From positions 1-56,179 of the forward strand of contig JAJPRD010000007.1 in the NCBI GenBank assembly GCA_023700255.1: a stretch of DNA of 56,179 nt, read 5' to 3'. The notes under the pieces were generated by a model. It saw only the letters and a program-made list of their open reading frames with translations, was not told where the DNA came from and ran no database searches. The position numbers and the translations under genes are program-made. The stretch is from Candidatus Thalassarchaeaceae archaeon. Its GTDB lineage: Archaea > Thermoplasmatota > Poseidoniia > Poseidoniales > Thalassarchaeaceae. This document shows positions 20,157 through 29,959 of this stretch, piece after piece. Each line of letters opens with the position of its first letter. The stretch's first letter is position 1.

Positions 20157-20849
20157 TCAGAAAAGAATTGTGAAACCTATACCAAAAACAGCGACATCAC
20201 AAATTGCGTGGGATAACCAACACACCCATATTGAACGATACCGAATATATAGCCAAGACCATATCGCAGCAGCAGATAAAAGTCCAACAGATGCTAAAAT
20301 AGTTTGCCACCAAATAAAACCAAACAGGTGTAGAGCTATTGAATGATGGAGTGTGAATAGCAATGAAGAAAATATTATTGCCGCTATATCATTATTGAAG
20401 ACTATTCGAGATTTAGTAGTTATGAACCAGCGAAATACATATTCCTCCAAGAGACTGTTTATGAATATCCAATAGAACATCCCCAAGATATACAAATTGA
20501 TATTAGAAAGACCCTTTGATTGGAGAGTATTTGTCATTTGATTAATATCCAGTGTACTTTCAAAAACATACCATGTGACAAGTATAATAATAGACATTCC
20601 TAGACCGGTTATGAAACCCATCCTAAGACCCTCTTTAGATGGTAAAGTCTTAGAAATCGAATTATGATCTACACGAATATACCATACAGTAGGAATGATG
20701 AATATCAACAGTTTACAAAATAAGAAAAATAATTGAGATGACTGTTTATCATCAATTATTTCTAAACCAAAAATTACAGATATTGAAGGGATGAAACCTA
20801 TCATTAAAATCGCAATTATCGATTTCTCTCTGGGACCCATAATGCTCAC
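20157..20849 (-). CDS. CPBP-family intramembrane metalloprotease
   Basis: Multi-TM protein with LLEEYVFRWFITT (EExxxR) and later FTLHHSIAL and WLSHAICD histidine motifs. Confidence 0.82.
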   Translation of the reverse strand: MSIMGPREKSIIAILMIGFIPSISVIFGLEIIDDKQSSQLFFLFCKLLIFIIPTVWYIRVDHNSISKTLPSKEGLRMGFITGLGMSIIILVTWYVFESTLDINQMTNTLQSKGLSNINLYILGMFYWIFINSLLEEYVFRWFITTKSRIVFNNDIAAIIFSSLLFTLHHSIALHLFGFIWWQTILASVGLLSAAAIWSWLYIRYRSIWVCWLSHAICDVAVFGIGFTILF

Positions 20850-20917
20850 TAATACGCATATAATAATTGAATATTATCCCTGCAAAGTAAGAGTTTACTT
20901 ATCACTAAAGGCTAAGG

Positions 20918-21892
20918 ATGAGATACCAGCGGACACATAATGAGGGAAACTCAATGGCAAGAGAAGCAAGGAAAATAGCAGTAATCGGTGCAGGTAATGT
21001 TGGGGCGACTTGTGCCTTTGTGATGGCCGAAAGAAAATTAGGCGAAATTGTATTACTAGATATTTATGAGGGTTTCGCAAAAGGTAAAGCCTTGGATATG
21101 AGCCAGGGTGGACAAGTTCTAAACTATGATGGAAAGATAACTGGAACTTCTGATTATGAAGACATTGCAGGTTCGGATGTTGTTGTAGTAACCTCTGGTT
21201 TCCCAAGGCAACCAGGAATGAGTCGAGAAGATTTGATAGGGAAAAATGCAGAAATAATTTTACAAGTAGGAACTGGAATTAGAGACTACGCTCCCGACGC
21301 AGTAGTAATAATGGTCACAAACCCTCTTGATTTAATGACTTACCATATGCAAAAAGTAACTGGCTTCCCCTCCAATAGAGTAATTGGGCAGGCAGGAATC
21401 CTTGATTCTGCAAGAATGACTCACTTTGTTTCAGAAGCAATAGGGTGTTCAAATGAAGATGTTCAGGCTATGGTATTAGGTGGGCATGGAGATACAATGG
21501 TACCTTTGCCAAGGTACACTACCGTAGGTGGAATACCTATTACTCAACTGCTTGATGAAAAAACTATTGATTCCATATCTAAAAGGACTGCTAGTGGAGG
21601 AGGAGAAATAGTGAAGTTACTAGAAAGAGGAAGTGCTTTTTATGCACCAGGAAGTGCTGCAGCAATTATGGCGGAGTCAGTATTAAATGATAGAAAAAGA
21701 ATGCTTCCATGCAGCGCTTTACTAAATGGTGAATATGGATTAAAAGATGTATATATTGGCGTCCCAGTCATCTTAGGAAAGAATGGAGTAGAACGAATAA
21801 TTGAATTAGATTTAGAAAATGAAGAATTAGATAGTTTGCAAGAATCTGCTAATTTCTACAAGTCTCAGCTAAGTGAAATATTAGGATATTAG
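20918..21892 (+). CDS. mdh: Malate dehydrogenase (LDH/MDH superfamily)
   Basis: KIAVIGAGNVGATCAFVMAERKLGEIVLLDI, VVVTSGFPRQPGMSREDL, MVTNPLDLMTY, RVIGQAGILDSARM, VLGGHGDTMVPLP. Start probably at internal MAREARK (20954). Confidence 0.94.
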   Translation: MRYQRTHNEGNSMAREARKIAVIGAGNVGATCAFVMAERKLGEIVLLDIYEGFAKGKALDMSQGGQVLNYDGKITGTSDYEDIAGSDVVVVTSGFPRQPGMSREDLIGKNAEIILQVGTGIRDYAPDAVVIMVTNPLDLMTYHMQKVTGFPSNRVIGQAGILDSARMTHFVSEAIGCSNEDVQAMVLGGHGDTMVPLPRYTTVGGIPITQLLDEKTIDSISKRTASGGGEIVKLLERGSAFYAPGSAAAIMAESVLNDRKRMLPCSALLNGEYGLKDVYIGVPVILGKNGVERIIELDLENEELDSLQESANFYKSQLSEILGY

Positions 21893-21911
21893 TAATTAAG
21901 AAGGAAAAAAA

Positions 21912-22673
21912 ATGGCAGATTATATACATCTAGAACACGACGGGAAGTTACTTCTAGTCAATGATAATGGAGATGGACCTGCCATACCGAAATTAGGAAG
22001 AATGAATTGGGATGGAGATTCATTCCTAATTCGGCTTCCCACTCCTGATGAAGTTAAGAGAATGGGAATTAAATGGGAACTCAAGAGGAAAAATTTACTT
22101 GTTATTGGGGATATAGAGAAGGAAATAATTATTGCAACTCCAATAATAGATTGGCCTGAAAATTGGGCATGGAAAGATTCAGTAATTAGCGATAGTGCAG
22201 TAGATCCTGTAGCAAGAGAATCGGTTTATAGAACAATACATCGAGTGGTATCCAAAGTGGTTATTCAAAATAATAATCAAATGATCCTCATGGCAAAAGC
22301 AAGCAGAGGTTTCTTTACTGGTTGCTGGACATTACCTGGAGGTTTTGTTGATTATGGAGAACATCCTAGAACAGGAGCAGTGAGAGAAGCCCTAGAAGAA
22401 TTAGGAATCATCATACAAATCTCAGATAAACAAGGGGAATCAGGAGAAGTAATCGATGGAGATGATGGAGTAATAATACAACAAAATATTTTCACATCCG
22501 AGGGAATAAACTGGTTATCGTTTACATATAATTGTAATTTAGATATTCCACTTGAGAAAATTAAACCAAAAAAGGGTGAAATTGAAGAAGCAAGATGGTT
22601 TACAAAAGAAGATGCTTTGAGAAATGCAGTAAGTATGTTTGATAGAGATGCAATATTAAGATTGAATAATTAA
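21912..22673 (+). CDS. NUDIX hydrolase with N-terminal extension
   Basis: Nudix box GGFVDYGEHPRTGAVREALEELGI. Confidence 0.88.
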   Translation: MADYIHLEHDGKLLLVNDNGDGPAIPKLGRMNWDGDSFLIRLPTPDEVKRMGIKWELKRKNLLVIGDIEKEIIIATPIIDWPENWAWKDSVISDSAVDPVARESVYRTIHRVVSKVVIQNNNQMILMAKASRGFFTGCWTLPGGFVDYGEHPRTGAVREALEELGIIIQISDKQGESGEVIDGDDGVIIQQNIFTSEGINWLSFTYNCNLDIPLEKIKPKKGEIEEARWFTKEDALRNAVSMFDRDAILRLNN

Positions 22674-22701
22674 AAAAAAAGTATTCACCTGAATAAATTA
22701 G

Positions 22702-22779
22702 TGGTGGGCCTGCCTGGATTTGAACCAGAGTCTGTTCGTCCCAAACGAACAAGCATAGACCAGACTAACCCACAGGCCC
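22702..22779 (-). tRNA. tRNA-Pro (anticodon UGG)
   Basis: Reverse complement GGGCCTGTGGGTTAGTCTGGTCTATGCTTGTTCGTTTGGGACGAACAGACTCTGGTTCAAATCCAGGCAGGCCCACCA. Acceptor GGGCCTG/CAGGCCC, anticodon stem GTTCG/CGAAC with loop TTTGGGA, T-arm TCTGG-TTCAAAT-CCAGG, genomically encoded CCA. Confidence 0.95.
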
Positions 22780-22816
22780 TGTGAGTAACCCGACGACCGA
22801 ACTACCTGTCAAGAAC

Positions 22817-23251
22817 TTAACTCAACCAATTCCATGTTTTTTCATTTACTCTGAATAACAAACCTTGCATTTCAGCCTGACCAATTAAGTGATCACTAGT
22901 TAAATCTAATTTCCCCTCATCCAACAATATTTTATCTAGTGAAGCATTAGTTAATTCACCATTTTCATCGGTAGCTAATTTCATTAATTGGATCTTATTT
23001 TGAGTATTAGGCATAGATTTAAACTTACTTTTAGAATCTTTCTTTTTGATTTTAGATATTAATTCATCACTTATCTCATCAGGAATATTTGCAACAGACA
23101 CGGCATAGGACAACTTTTCTGCATCCTCAAATAACTCGAGTTTCTTAATATCACTAGAAGAACCACACTTTGTACAGTAATTGTTTAGAGATTTTGACGA
23201 GCCAAATGAGTGCCCACAACCACATGTGACAAGGTTGAATGACTGAGCCAT
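22817..23251 (-). CDS. Zinc-ribbon protein of unknown function
   Basis: N-terminal TCGCGHSFGSSKSLNNYCTKCGSS (paired Cys motifs); basic linker and small C-terminal domain. Confidence 0.6.
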   Translation of the reverse strand: MAQSFNLVTCGCGHSFGSSKSLNNYCTKCGSSSDIKKLELFEDAEKLSYAVSVANIPDEISDELISKIKKKDSKSKFKSMPNTQNKIQLMKLATDENGELTNASLDKILLDEGKLDLTSDHLIGQAEMQGLLFRVNEKTWNWLS

Positions 23252-23338
23252 AATTGTATAGGAAAAGTGATAGTTGAAGAGTTTGTCTGATGATTGGTGT
23301 CACAATTAATTCATGAATGACGATGGTAGTCGAGATAC

Positions 23339-23620
23339 ATGAAGCGTGCCAGAGTAACGGCATCATGGATTATTATTCTCGGACTTATTTTATCCTCAGC
23401 GAATAGTTTTGTGAAATCTGGTGGCGATTCGATTGACGCTTGGGCATTACTATTGTTAATACCTGTACCACTTATATTCATAATTTCCAATCGCTCAATA
23501 ACAGAGAATACTAAGAATATAGATTTAGAAGAATGGAATGAGGATAATGATGAAAAATATGCATTAGAGAAAAATGCAGATGACCCCCTCGAAAGCGGTT
23601 TTGACATCCCCATATTATAA
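23339..23620 (+). CDS. Small membrane protein
   Basis: 93 aa with two hydrophobic segments, filling a gap between opposing genes. Confidence 0.45.
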   Translation: MKRARVTASWIIILGLILSSANSFVKSGGDSIDAWALLLLIPVPLIFIISNRSITENTKNIDLEEWNEDNDEKYALEKNADDPLESGFDIPIL

Positions 23621-25537
23621 CTACAATAATCTCAATGTTTCAAGATTAGCTGGAGCATATGTTTGTACACGGAATTTTTCACGTAAACCTTGACGGAATG
23701 CGTTACATGTTTGAGCATCCCCATGATGACAGATTATTTTCCTTGGAGTCGGATTTAGAGCAGCTACATAATCCATTAATTGATTCCTATCTGAATGGCC
23801 ACTGAAACCATCTATTTTCCTCATAGAACAATTAACTTGAACCATCAAAGTTTGGCCTTTGTCGACCAATGGGACAGATGAGTGACCATCACGTAGTCTA
23901 CTACCAAGTGTACCTGATGCTTGATAACCAACAAAACATAGAGTATTGTTAGGTTCTGGAGCCCAGTGTTTGAAATATTCAACGATGGGCCCTCCTGTCA
24001 TCATACCACTGGTTGCTAAAACAATGCAAGGAGATGGGTCCAGAAGTATTGATTCTCTCTGTTGATATGATTCAACTGTACGGAACCATTTCGAGTGGAA
24101 TGGGTTTTCAGAACCACCTTTTAGAAGTTTTTTCCTTAAATCTTTATTCAGAAAATTGGGGTGACTCGCATGAATCGCTGTTGCTTCGGAGATCATGCCA
24201 TCCAACCAAACAGTAACTGGAGATACTTTTCCTGACTTGAATAATTCATCAATCGCAATCATTACTTCTTGAGAGCGCCCTACAGCAAAAACAGGACAGA
24301 AAATTTTACCACCTCGGCCAATGACATCAATTATCATTTCTTGTAATTCATGACTAGCGGCATCTCTAGTAGGTTGAATATCTTGAGGTCCTCCATAAGT
24401 TGATTCGATAACTAATGTATCAACTTTAGGGAATCTGACAGTTGCTGCATCGAACAACCAGGATTTCTCATACTTAATATCACCTGAAAATAATATTTTA
24501 TGTTCATTGTTTCCTTCACCAATGTTCATATAAACACTAGATGAACCTAAAATATGTCCTGCATTTTCCATAGTCATCTTAACATCTGGAGCGATATCTG
24601 TTTTATCACCCCAATTAACATCAACAACATGTTTGATACATTCTTGAATATCCGCTTTTGAATAAGGCGCTTCATTACCCTCTGCTTGACTGACTTTAAC
24701 GTAATCAATTTGGAGTAATGTCATCAAATCTCTTGTTGGAGGAGTACAATAAACAGGTCCTCGGTAACCATAACGGAATAGAACTGGCAACATGGCAATA
24801 TGATCTACGTGAGCATGAGTTAGAACAATGGCATCGAGATTATCCAGAGGCATTAATTCAGGTGCATTGAAGAATGGTTGAATCTCATTTTTATTCGTGG
24901 TTGGCTTTGCCCCGCAATCAACCAGTACTTTAGATTCATTTGTTGTTATTAGATGCATGGCCCTACCAACTTCTCTGTAAGATCCTAAGGCAGTTATCCT
25001 AACCCAAGATTCACCTGGGCGTTGAGGTCTGTAAATTCTTGCACCAAACTTCCTAAGTAATGATTTTCTCTCATCGGACATTTCTTTCCTATATCGTCTA
25101 ATATCATGTTGAGTTCTACTTTCAATTGATGGGGCTCTCACGACTTTTATCAGCCAACCAATTTGATTCCTTAACGATTGGATGTGAGAGCCTTTCGGAC
25201 CTACAGCATCTGATGGATTATCACATTCTAAAATTACTTCACTTAGTGCTGGATCAAGCCAGACTTTCCTGACTTCAGCCTCTGGGGGTATGATTTGACT
25301 AACGGCATCATGCACTTCTTGCTCACTAGACAATATGTCAGGATGTGGTCTAATCACAATCCTTCTTTTCACGATTTTAGCAATTTTAACTGTCAAATTA
25401 TCAGTAGAAGTAGTAAATCTTTCAGGTTGTTTGGTAATCACTGATATTGAACCTGCTTCAAGATCAATCTCATAATCGATGTCTTTCGGTATTATACCAG
25501 ATATCTTCTTTTTCAATTCAGCGTATGACATTCTCAT
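23621..25537 (-). CDS. aCPSF1/FttA: KH-domain beta-CASP ribonuclease and transcription termination factor
   Basis: N-terminal KH region; VLTHAHVDHIAMLPVLFRYGY; GHILGSSSVY; GDIKYE; ESTYGG; FAVGRSQEVM; SGMMTGGP; GFSGHSDRNQLMDY. Confidence 0.95.
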   Translation of the reverse strand: MRMSYAELKKKISGIIPKDIDYEIDLEAGSISVITKQPERFTTSTDNLTVKIAKIVKRRIVIRPHPDILSSEQEVHDAVSQIIPPEAEVRKVWLDPALSEVILECDNPSDAVGPKGSHIQSLRNQIGWLIKVVRAPSIESRTQHDIRRYRKEMSDERKSLLRKFGARIYRPQRPGESWVRITALGSYREVGRAMHLITTNESKVLVDCGAKPTTNKNEIQPFFNAPELMPLDNLDAIVLTHAHVDHIAMLPVLFRYGYRGPVYCTPPTRDLMTLLQIDYVKVSQAEGNEAPYSKADIQECIKHVVDVNWGDKTDIAPDVKMTMENAGHILGSSSVYMNIGEGNNEHKILFSGDIKYEKSWLFDAATVRFPKVDTLVIESTYGGPQDIQPTRDAASHELQEMIIDVIGRGGKIFCPVFAVGRSQEVMIAIDELFKSGKVSPVTVWLDGMISEATAIHASHPNFLNKDLRKKLLKGGSENPFHSKWFRTVESYQQRESILLDPSPCIVLATSGMMTGGPIVEYFKHWAPEPNNTLCFVGYQASGTLGSRLRDGHSSVPLVDKGQTLMVQVNCSMRKIDGFSGHSDRNQLMDYVAALNPTPRKIICHHGDAQTCNAFRQGLREKFRVQTYAPANLETLRLL

Positions 25538-25554
25538 AAAAAAACAACCAAGTT

Positions 25555-25610
25555 ACTCACGACAGAGGTAAAACTCCGAAAAACGGAGATGTGCACAATG
25601 CAACGTGAGT
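25555..25610 (-). promoter_or_regulatory. Nested stem-loop between psmB and the aCPSF1 gene
   Basis: Outer arms ACTCACG (25555-25561)/CGTGAGT (25604-25610); inner hairpin CTCCG-AAAAA-CGGAG (25574-25588). In transcript sense the inner loop is UUUUU, followed by UUUU after the stem. Confidence 0.5.
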
Positions 25611-25611
25611 A

Positions 25612-26253
25612 TCATATTGAAGAAAGGAGAGTTGCTAATTGCTCTCCAGATAGTTGTTGAAATCCTTTTTCTGCAGTGATTACTGCTAAATCCATTCCAT
25701 TACCGCTAGCAGCATCTCTTTGAGCAGAAGCAAGAAGGGCTTTAGCTGCAACTTTTAAGGCGGATTTTTCATCCATTCCATCGCGATATTGATCTTCAAG
25801 AACCCCATACATATATGGTGAACCTGAACCTGTTGCACAATATACATCAGGTATTGAACCACCTGCTGAATCGATACTGTAAACGCTTGAACCTGAAGAA
25901 TCAACACCAACAATTAGTAATTGAACATAATGAGGTCTACCAACTAATATATTGGCAGTTAGTGTAGCTGCACCCTTAACTGTCATAGCTGTTCCTTCTT
26001 TTAGTTCATATAACTTTAGTTCCGCAGCAAGAGTCCTGGATAATGATTGAGCGTGGCCAACTAATCCAGCTGTTGTCAGAGCGACATTATTAGAAAGTTG
26101 GAACATTTTTTGTACACTTTTATTTGCGATAAAATGACCCATTGTTGCTCTATGGTCAGCACCCACAACTACTCCACCATCAAAGGTTATTCCAATTGTG
26201 CTTGTACCTGTCTTTACTGCATCAGTTGTTGCGTGCATTTTAATCACCGCCAT
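25612..26253 (-). CDS. psmB: Proteasome subunit beta
   Basis: TGTSTIGITFDGGVVVGADHRATMGHFIANKSVQKMFQLS (N-terminal Thr after the propeptide); YCATGSGSPYMYGVLEDQY. Confidence 0.95.
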   Translation of the reverse strand: MAVIKMHATTDAVKTGTSTIGITFDGGVVVGADHRATMGHFIANKSVQKMFQLSNNVALTTAGLVGHAQSLSRTLAAELKLYELKEGTAMTVKGAATLTANILVGRPHYVQLLIVGVDSSGSSVYSIDSAGGSIPDVYCATGSGSPYMYGVLEDQYRDGMDEKSALKVAAKALLASAQRDAASGNGMDLAVITAEKGFQQLSGEQLATLLSSI

Positions 26254-26408
26254 AAGGAGAGCTCCCCTCAGCGTTTCTGACTAATATGAGCCCCCTTATC
26301 AATGCGACGGATAAGAGATATGAAATTTATTGATAACTAGATAAAATACGCTGTGGGATAATATTTTACTAGATAAGTCAAAGAACACCTCCCAGACGCG
26401 TTATCTTA

Positions 26409-26810
26409 GTGAAGCAAGAAAGTAGCGAGCCAAAATGGATTGAAATGCCTAGTTTACCTAACTATAGCAATAATTCAATAGAGGCTGAACAGGATTATCA
26501 TGACTTAGGTGAAAGGTATCCTCAGGCACCGGTTCCAACACACTCAGGGGATACAATAATTCATAGAGCAATTCTTGAAGATATTACTGGTTTAGAAGAA
26601 ATCATGAACTGGATTTCAGAAGGTGATATTACAATAGTGGAAATGAGTGGAATGATCAATCGCGAGGTAGAACTTCAAATGGCAGTTTCAAAATTACAAA
26701 AATTTGTAGAAAATGAAATGAAAGGAACTGTTTTCGGCCTAGGGCATAATCGTTTACTTCTATTACCTCCAAGTTATGGTACTAAAAAGGCTGATATAAA
26801 TCCAAGATGA
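26409..26810 (+). CDS. sepF: SepF-like cell division protein (DUF552)
   Basis: HRAILEDITGLEEIMNWISEGDITIVEMSGMINREVELQMAVSKLQKFVENEMKGTVFGLGHNRLLLLPPSY matches the archaeal SepF core layout (..G.i.i...........el..av..L..f....gG.v..lG..r.l..PP). Confidence 0.72.
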   Translation: MKQESSEPKWIEMPSLPNYSNNSIEAEQDYHDLGERYPQAPVPTHSGDTIIHRAILEDITGLEEIMNWISEGDITIVEMSGMINREVELQMAVSKLQKFVENEMKGTVFGLGHNRLLLLPPSYGTKKADINPR

Positions 26811-26819
26811 GGGGGCCTT

Positions 26820-27416
26820 ATGGAAAGTACTGTCGAACAACCCTGCCCTATCTGTTTTTCAGAAAAAGGGCTAACTATGATTGCTCATAGTTCAGAGATA
26901 CCATACTTTGGCGAGCATACACAATTAACTATTTTATGCCCATCTTGTGGCTGGAGACATACTGATTTCATTCCTGCAGAAGGGAAGAAACCAGGGGCTT
27001 GGAGCTTAGACATAGATGATGTAAATATGCTGACAGTTCGAATAATTAGGTCATCATCATGTACTGTAAAAATAAATGATTTAGGATTAGAAGTAGAACC
27101 TGGAGGAGCTACCACGGGATATGTTTCAAATATTGAAGGAGTATTAAATAGGTTTGAAGACGCTATTCAATTAATGTATAGGCAATCTAAATCAGATGAC
27201 GATACAGATACTATTGAAAAGTGTGAAAAATTATTAGAGAAAATCGAGTTAGTTAAAAATGGAAAATTGAGTGTAAATATCACACTCTTAGATCCTATGG
27301 GGCATAGCCAGATTCTGCATGAAAAGGCAGTCCCAAGAGATTTGACTGAAAATGAATTAGAACATTTAGAAGTGGGACCATCAATCCCTGTATTTAGTTC
27401 AGAAGATTTAGATTAA
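26820..27416 (+). CDS. ZPR1-type zinc finger protein
   Basis: CPICFSEKGLTMIAHSSEIPYFGEHTQLTILCPSCGWRHTDFIPAEGKKPGAWSLDID and EVEPGGATTGYVSNIEGVLNRFEDAI. Confidence 0.88.
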   Translation: MESTVEQPCPICFSEKGLTMIAHSSEIPYFGEHTQLTILCPSCGWRHTDFIPAEGKKPGAWSLDIDDVNMLTVRIIRSSSCTVKINDLGLEVEPGGATTGYVSNIEGVLNRFEDAIQLMYRQSKSDDDTDTIEKCEKLLEKIELVKNGKLSVNITLLDPMGHSQILHEKAVPRDLTENELEHLEVGPSIPVFSSEDLD

Positions 27417-28799
27417 CTATCTTGAATCTGGAGATATGAAATCATCAATCCTATCTGACCATTGGTCTCTTTTTTCTGAAAGATCAGTTAACCAATCAGA
27501 GGCTTTGTCGATACAAATTTGTTTGATTTCTCCAGCCAATAATCTGCCTGACTCGTAATCTCTACCAATTGAAGACAGCTCACTATCACTCTCTTCGAAA
27601 AAGAATTGAAGGTATTGATAAGCGACATCTTTCGATAAATCCCCACCTAATCTTCTATGCTCTTCGATTGTAGCTTGCCCTCCACTATATGCACGCTTGA
27701 CTTTCTTTGACATTTGTTCAATTGTATCGCTCATAAATATAGTGGTTTCGGGTTTAGATGAAGACATTTTATCTCCAGTCATACCAACTGCAAATCGATG
27801 ATATGTAGAACAAGGAGGCATTAATCCCATCCCCCCCATCTCTCTCTCAAGAGATAGTAATGAAATTTTAATTCTAGATTTATCTCCGAATGTAGCACCA
27901 GGGAGTTCTATCGTACCATGCTTAGGATTAGCTAAAATGTCTGCAAATCCAAGTTTAGATAGTGACAGTTTAAGTTTCTCGAAAATTGAGGAACGGACTT
28001 GGCGGTTAACTCCACCAGATTCTGAAACACCCATTTGAATTTTGTTTTCGTCTTGAATTGATAAACCAATTATTAAACCGCCACTCTTCCTTTCCTTAAG
28101 ATTAAACCAATTTGTTTTACCTGCTAACCCCCTTGTAAGCCTTATATGAGGGTCTTGATCAACACCTACTGGGACGACAATTGGCCTCAAACCGCCATAT
28201 TCATCTAATTGTGGATGCAATATATCGCCTGCTTGTATTAGAGGTGCTTGAACATGAGCAAGGTTGGTGTCCCCTGAGAACCCATATATTGCTTCGAATT
28301 CAGAGAGATTAGTTTTTTTACCTAACATAAAACCAAGACGCTGAACATCTGGCCTCATACTTTGAAAGTACACATTGGTTTTTTCGGGATCAAGACCTAA
28401 TGCTGCATAATTATGAATATACTCTGACAATGCAATTCTACGGCCTTCTTCCAAAGATACACCTCGTGTAGCAAGAGATTCTAAATCTGCCACTGTTACA
28501 GTAATGTCACCACCATGGTCTTGAAACCATTTAACTTGCTCAATAACCATGCTATGACCTAGATGCATTTTACCACTTGGCATCAGCCCAGTTAATACTC
28601 CAAAATTATCACCTCTATGAATTGAATCTAAAATAACATCAAAGTCTCTGTGTGCGAAAACTATACCCCTACGATGTAATTGATTAGGGTTAGGTATTTT
28701 AGAAATTTCAACCTCACTTAGGCCAAAATTATCCCTAATTCTAGTATAATCTGTTGACTGTTGAGATGACCATGGGTCTATCCGAGACTCACCAACCAT
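27417..28799 (-). CDS. trpS: Tryptophan--tRNA ligase
   Basis: Class I synthetase motifs TGLMPSGKMHLGHSMVIEQVKWFQ and TGDKMSSSKPETTIFM; LTRGLAGKTNWFNLKERKSGGLII. Confidence 0.9.
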   Translation of the reverse strand: MVGESRIDPWSSQQSTDYTRIRDNFGLSEVEISKIPNPNQLHRRGIVFAHRDFDVILDSIHRGDNFGVLTGLMPSGKMHLGHSMVIEQVKWFQDHGGDITVTVADLESLATRGVSLEEGRRIALSEYIHNYAALGLDPEKTNVYFQSMRPDVQRLGFMLGKKTNLSEFEAIYGFSGDTNLAHVQAPLIQAGDILHPQLDEYGGLRPIVVPVGVDQDPHIRLTRGLAGKTNWFNLKERKSGGLIIGLSIQDENKIQMGVSESGGVNRQVRSSIFEKLKLSLSKLGFADILANPKHGTIELPGATFGDKSRIKISLLSLEREMGGMGLMPPCSTYHRFAVGMTGDKMSSSKPETTIFMSDTIEQMSKKVKRAYSGGQATIEEHRRLGGDLSKDVAYQYLQFFFEESDSELSSIGRDYESGRLLAGEIKQICIDKASDWLTDLSEKRDQWSDRIDDFISPDSR

Positions 28800-28897
28800 A
28801 TGTCGTCGTGTGCAAAGCCCTCAATCAAGGCTACGCATGAAACATTACGAATGTGCCCAACTACTATGGACAGTGGCCACAGCCGAGAGATGAGAAT

Positions 28898-29953
28898 ATG
28901 ACCACTATACACTGCTTAGGTTCGGGACTCGTTGGGTCTTTTGTCATCAAAGAATTATTATCGGAAGGGATGAAAATAAATGTCGTAGATATAGAAAAGA
29001 AAACATATCATATCAAACACGACTTAGTTACAATACATGTTAAAGATGCATACACATATTGTCAAGAAATAACAAATACCAATGACTTATTCATAAATAT
29101 GCTACCCGGAAGTTTAGGTCATAAAGTTACAAAATTATTAGTTTCAAAGGGGAAAAACATAGTAGATTTAAGTTTTAGTGAAAATACACCAGAAGTATTA
29201 CATAAATCTGCTATGAAATCTGGCGCAAAAGTCCTCTGGGACGTAGGTATTGCGCCTGGTTTTTCGAATATGTTAATCTCATATGCTGCAAGAATAGGAG
29301 AAGGGATAGTTAATGCTGAAGTCAGAGTTGGAGGTAATCCCATTGAAACGGATGAAAAATGGAGTTACATGGCTCCTTTTTCACCTAATGATGTGATTGC
29401 AGAGTATACTCGTCCAGCAAGGATAATAAAAGATAGAAAAATTTGTATTTTACCAGCATTGAGTGAAATACATAAAATCAATGTCAAACAAAGGGGAATA
29501 ATGGAAGCATTTCTTACTGATGGATTAAGAAGTTTACTTTACACAATACCTGCAAATGACATGAATGAATATACAGTTAGATGGCCAGGACACATTCAAA
29601 AATTCATTGAAGAAAGAAATGCTGGAATATTAGATTTGGAGGAACTAATTAAGAAATGGAAATTTGATGCAAAACGTAAAGAATTTACATGGATGGAAAT
29701 TAAAGTAGAGTGCAATAATGGTGAAAAAATGTCTTGGACTATATACGATGAAGGAATGAATGGAGACTCATCAATGGCTAGAACCACTGGATTAGTAACT
29801 TCATCATGCATAAAACAATGGTTAAGGGATGAAAATCTCATATCTGAAGGAGTTCACCCACCTGAAAGTCTATCGAATGAAGTGATATTTAATGTGTTGC
29901 AGACTCTAAGAGATGAAGGAGTTATTATTGAGGGCCCAGATATTAGATTTTAA
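28898..29953 (+). CDS. Saccharopine dehydrogenase-like / lysine 6-dehydrogenase-like oxidoreductase
   Basis: TTIHCLGSGLVGSFVIKELLSEGMKINVVDIE, LWDVGIAPGFSNMLISYAAR; start reassigned to MTTIH. Confidence 0.8.
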   Translation: MTTIHCLGSGLVGSFVIKELLSEGMKINVVDIEKKTYHIKHDLVTIHVKDAYTYCQEITNTNDLFINMLPGSLGHKVTKLLVSKGKNIVDLSFSENTPEVLHKSAMKSGAKVLWDVGIAPGFSNMLISYAARIGEGIVNAEVRVGGNPIETDEKWSYMAPFSPNDVIAEYTRPARIIKDRKICILPALSEIHKINVKQRGIMEAFLTDGLRSLLYTIPANDMNEYTVRWPGHIQKFIEERNAGILDLEELIKKWKFDAKRKEFTWMEIKVECNNGEKMSWTIYDEGMNGDSSMARTTGLVTSSCIKQWLRDENLISEGVHPPESLSNEVIFNVLQTLRDEGVIIEGPDIRF

Positions 29954-29959
29954 TAAGTA

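Noticed and set aside
20895-21206. Minus-strand 103-aa ORF antisense to mdh
   Set aside because: Composition (His/Leu/Arg-rich) typical of antisense translation; mdh is unambiguous.
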